Origin: Meandrina meandrites
Taxonomy: Eukaryota > Cnidaria > Anthozoa > Scleractinia > Meandrinidae
NCBI GenBank assembly: GCA_963693305.1
Contig: OY855913.1
Location: forward strand, 22,882,614 to 22,946,613
Direction of reading: 5' to 3'
DNA: 64,000 nucleotides
The translations under genes were made by a program, and so were the position numbers. Positions 61,876-64,000 of the stretch are shown here, one piece after another. Within the stretch, counting starts at the first letter, position 1. Each line of letters begins with the position of its first letter. Under the pieces are notes generated by a model. The model saw nothing but the letters and a program-made list of their open reading frames with translations. It was not told the origin of the DNA and did not search any database.

Positions 61876-64000
61876 TTAATTATGAATGTGTGTAAAAAGA
61901 ATGTTGTATTGCCCAGGGAGTGGGCAGGAATTGTTATCAGCATTTGGAGTGACCATGGAATGCCACGATTCTAGTGTTTTTCTTGTTCGGAAGCTGCCTT
62001 TGTCGATTACGGAGGCGTTATTAAAGTCAATGGAATGGTCATGGGACCATGCATGGTTCGCAATTCTGGAGCCTTTAGCCGCTGTTTTTACATTTCTTAA
62101 ATGTTCTTTTCTTCGCGTGTTAAATGCTCTGCCAGTTTCACCAATGTAACACCACGAACAGTCGGCGCAAGGAATTTTGTAAACAACGTTGGTTTGTAAA
62201 TCCGGAGCAGGGCGAAACTTCGGGGCCGGGAACTGTTGTTGTAGAGTGTTCATTGGCTTATTTGTGACCGAGATATCATATTTTTTCAAGACGCGGGTCA
62301 AGGGCTCAGTTACACCTTTGATATATGGAAGGGACGCGAAAGACTTGCGTGACTCAGTAGATTCGACTAAATTGAAAAACATTCCAACAAGTTCCTCAGG
62401 GGATAAATTTGGCGGTGGTCGAGTTTTTTTGGTCTGTAAATCGTGGATAAGTTTTGACGGATAGCCATTAGACTCCAGCGCTGCGTAAACATGATTAAGT
62501 TCGCGTTCTTTCCCTTCAGATGTGTTAGGTAAATTCAACGCTCTATGTAGGAGGGTTGCTGCCGTGCTCTCTTTGTGTTTTTTGTCATGGTGGGAATTAA
62601 AATCTAAGTATCTGTCTGTGTGTGTCGGTTTTCTATAGACATCCACAGAAATTGCTCCATTGCTGCGAGAAACCAATGTGTCAAGGAAAGAGATTTTTCC
62701 ATTGCATTCTTGTTCAATGGTGAAAGAAATGTTAGTGTCTATTGAATTGAGGGTGTCATGGAAGGCTGTAACTCCATTCTTTTTAATGATGCAAAAGCTG
62801 TCATCAACGTAACGTTTCCAAATTTTAGGTGCAACAGGTGACGCACTGATAGCAGATTCCTCGATATCTTCCATGCAGAGATTGGCCACAACGGGACTGA
62901 CAGGACTTCCCATGGCACATCCGTGAATCTGTTTGTAGATTTTGTCGTTGAAGACGAAATAGTTGTTCGACAAAGTGAAGTTAAGCAAAGAAACAATGTC
63001 ACTGATGTTTAGATTTGTCCTGGAGAGGAGAGATGTGTCATCTTCCAGTTTTTTCTTGATGTAGTCACACGCTTTGTTTACAGGGATTGCAGTAAATAGT
63101 GAAACAACGTCAAAAGAAACCAAGACTTCATCGTCGTTGATCCTGATGTCAGACACTTCGTTGGAAAACTGTAAGGAGTTAGAAACCGAATATCCGTTGC
63201 GGTTTTGTAGCGGGGAAAGGATGTCTGTCAGGAATTTGGATGTATTGTAAAGTGCTGAGCCAATGCAGGTGACGATGGGCCTCAGAGGGTTTCCCTCTTT
63301 GTGGTGTTTAATAGAACCTCGAATAACTGGGGGTGTGCCATCAGTCGAGTGGAGCTTTCGATAGGTTGGCTCATCTATCTTTTTCTGTTTCTTTAAAGAA
63401 AGTAACATTGCATTTAGATTACGTTCAATTCGTCGGAAGGGAGCTGTAGAAACAAGTTCATAGGTGTTTCTGTCATTGAGTAGGGTTTCCATCTTGTTGT
63501 CGTAGTCTGATTTGTCCATGACGACAAAGCAGTTTCCTTTATCCGCCTTCATTATGACTCTGGACTGATCTTTCTTAAGATCGTTTAAAGCTCTTCTTTC
63601 TTGTTTTGAGACGTTGTTGTGCACCGGCAGTCGTGCCCTGTGGAGAATGGCGGCAGATGTCGTTCTTACAGCATCTTTTGAAACATCAGGAAGGTGACGG
63701 ATAGCCGCTTCGATTTCAGCTACGATGTTCTTGTGTGGAATGGTCGTTGGAGTTGGGGCGAACTTCGGACCTTTTTCCAAGAGAGATCGTTCTTCTGGTG
63801 AAAGAGGTTTACTCGAAAGGTTCACTACCCAGTTGTTTTTGTCGATGATGGACTGATTACGCGTAGGCTTCAAGTTCGCAATTTTCTTCGCATGTCTATT
63901 GTCGATGTTACTGTGGAAAGTGCTGGCTCTGTTCTTCAAAAATGATAGTAAGGTCAAAAAGGTTTCCTCGTGGACGAGAGAAGACAGTTCTCGTTTGGTG
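61876..64000 (-). CDS. Penelope-like retroelement polyprotein (reverse transcriptase + GIY-YIG endonuclease), open at the window edge
   Basis: The frame is open from the right edge to the stop at 61876 without a break. Numbering from the codon at 63957, the reverse transcriptase has KADKGNCFVVMD (137-148), SFDVVSLFT (281-289), AMGSPVSP (348-355) and YVDD (383-386). The C-terminal endonuclease has VVYKIPCADC (591-600) and CYIGETGR (603-610), with R616, H619, the Cys set 597/600/603 and His 635/639/641 that form the zinc-binding insert of Penelope-type GIY-YIG domains, and a Glu near 663. The element primes reverse transcription at nicked chromosomal DNA. No internal stop or frameshift is seen, so the copy is young or recently active. 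The first codon of the visible frame (TTG) is not a real start; the N-terminus lies outside. Confidence 0.9.
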   Translation of the reverse strand, partial: TKRELSSLVHEETFLTLLSFLKNRASTFHSNIDNRHAKKIANLKPTRNQSIIDKNNWVVNLSSKPLSPEERSLLEKGPKFAPTPTTIPHKNIVAEIEAAIRHLPDVSKDAVRTTSAAILHRARLPVHNNVSKQERRALNDLKKDQSRVIMKADKGNCFVVMDKSDYDNKMETLLNDRNTYELVSTAPFRRIERNLNAMLLSLKKQKKIDEPTYRKLHSTDGTPPVIRGSIKHHKEGNPLRPIVTCIGSALYNTSKFLTDILSPLQNRNGYSVSNSLQFSNEVSDIRINDDEVLVSFDVVSLFTAIPVNKACDYIKKKLEDDTSLLSRTNLNISDIVSLLNFTLSNNYFVFNDKIYKQIHGCAMGSPVSPVVANLCMEDIEESAISASPVAPKIWKRYVDDSFCIIKKNGVTAFHDTLNSIDTNISFTIEQECNGKISFLDTLVSRSNGAISVDVYRKPTHTDRYLDFNSHHDKKHKESTAATLLHRALNLPNTSEGKERELNHVYAALESNGYPSKLIHDLQTKKTRPPPNLSPEELVGMFFNLVESTESRKSFASLPYIKGVTEPLTRVLKKYDISVTNKPMNTLQQQFPAPKFRPAPDLQTNVVYKIPCADCSWCYIGETGRAFNTRRKEHLRNVKTAAKGSRIANHAWSHDHSIDFNNASVIDKGSFRTRKTLESWHSMVTPNADNNSCPLPGQYNILFTHIHN

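Overview
The window is animal nuclear DNA. Its genes are split into many short exons with GT/AG introns, non-coding DNA is AT-rich and crowded with short inverted-repeat transposons, tRNA-derived SINEs and Penelope-like elements, and the one fully readable gene is an animal Rho-associated kinase. The style of the repeats suggests an anthozoan cnidarian, probably a stony coral. That assignment rests on repeat and gene appearance and was not tested by a search.

Layout. Positions 225-7144 (minus strand) hold the 5' two thirds of a seven-exon gene for an N-myristoylation-type EF-hand protein, possibly of the EF-hand/TLDc (MEAK7-like) kind; its 3' part lies off the left edge. Its introns contain a decayed Penelope-like element followed by a well-formed hammerhead ribozyme motif (5184-5224), a SINE split by a MITE, and three copies of one small repeat. 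Positions 7145-11617 are intergenic. Positions 11618-39295 (plus strand) hold a complete ROCK gene: I could join 44 coding exons with consistent phase into a 1394-codon protein with kinase, coiled coil, Rho-binding region and a PH domain split by a C1 zinc finger. Its introns carry at least ten mobile-element copies, several with recognisable target-site duplications. A 3' UTR of about 1.75 kb follows.

Positions 41686-64000 are gene-poor. They contain one or two orphan first coding exons (41686-41943 and 59763-59864), a 3.1-kb fold-back element built of opposed 17-bp minisatellites (42625-45709), a 3.8-kb array of a 16-bp CpG-rich minisatellite (47114-50929) that produces large spurious reading frames, a pair of palindrome-flanked elements of which one carries a decayed Crypton-like recombinase start (52299-53136), further MITEs, and at the right edge a largely intact Penelope-like retroelement ORF (reverse transcriptase plus GIY-YIG endonuclease, minus strand, 61876 to beyond 64000).

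How it fits together. ROCK is the effector of RhoA that drives actomyosin contractility; the divergent EF-hand gene has no evident functional link to it. The rest of the window is mostly a record of transposon activity, including two nested insertions and two hammerhead-ribozyme motifs linked to Penelope-like elements.
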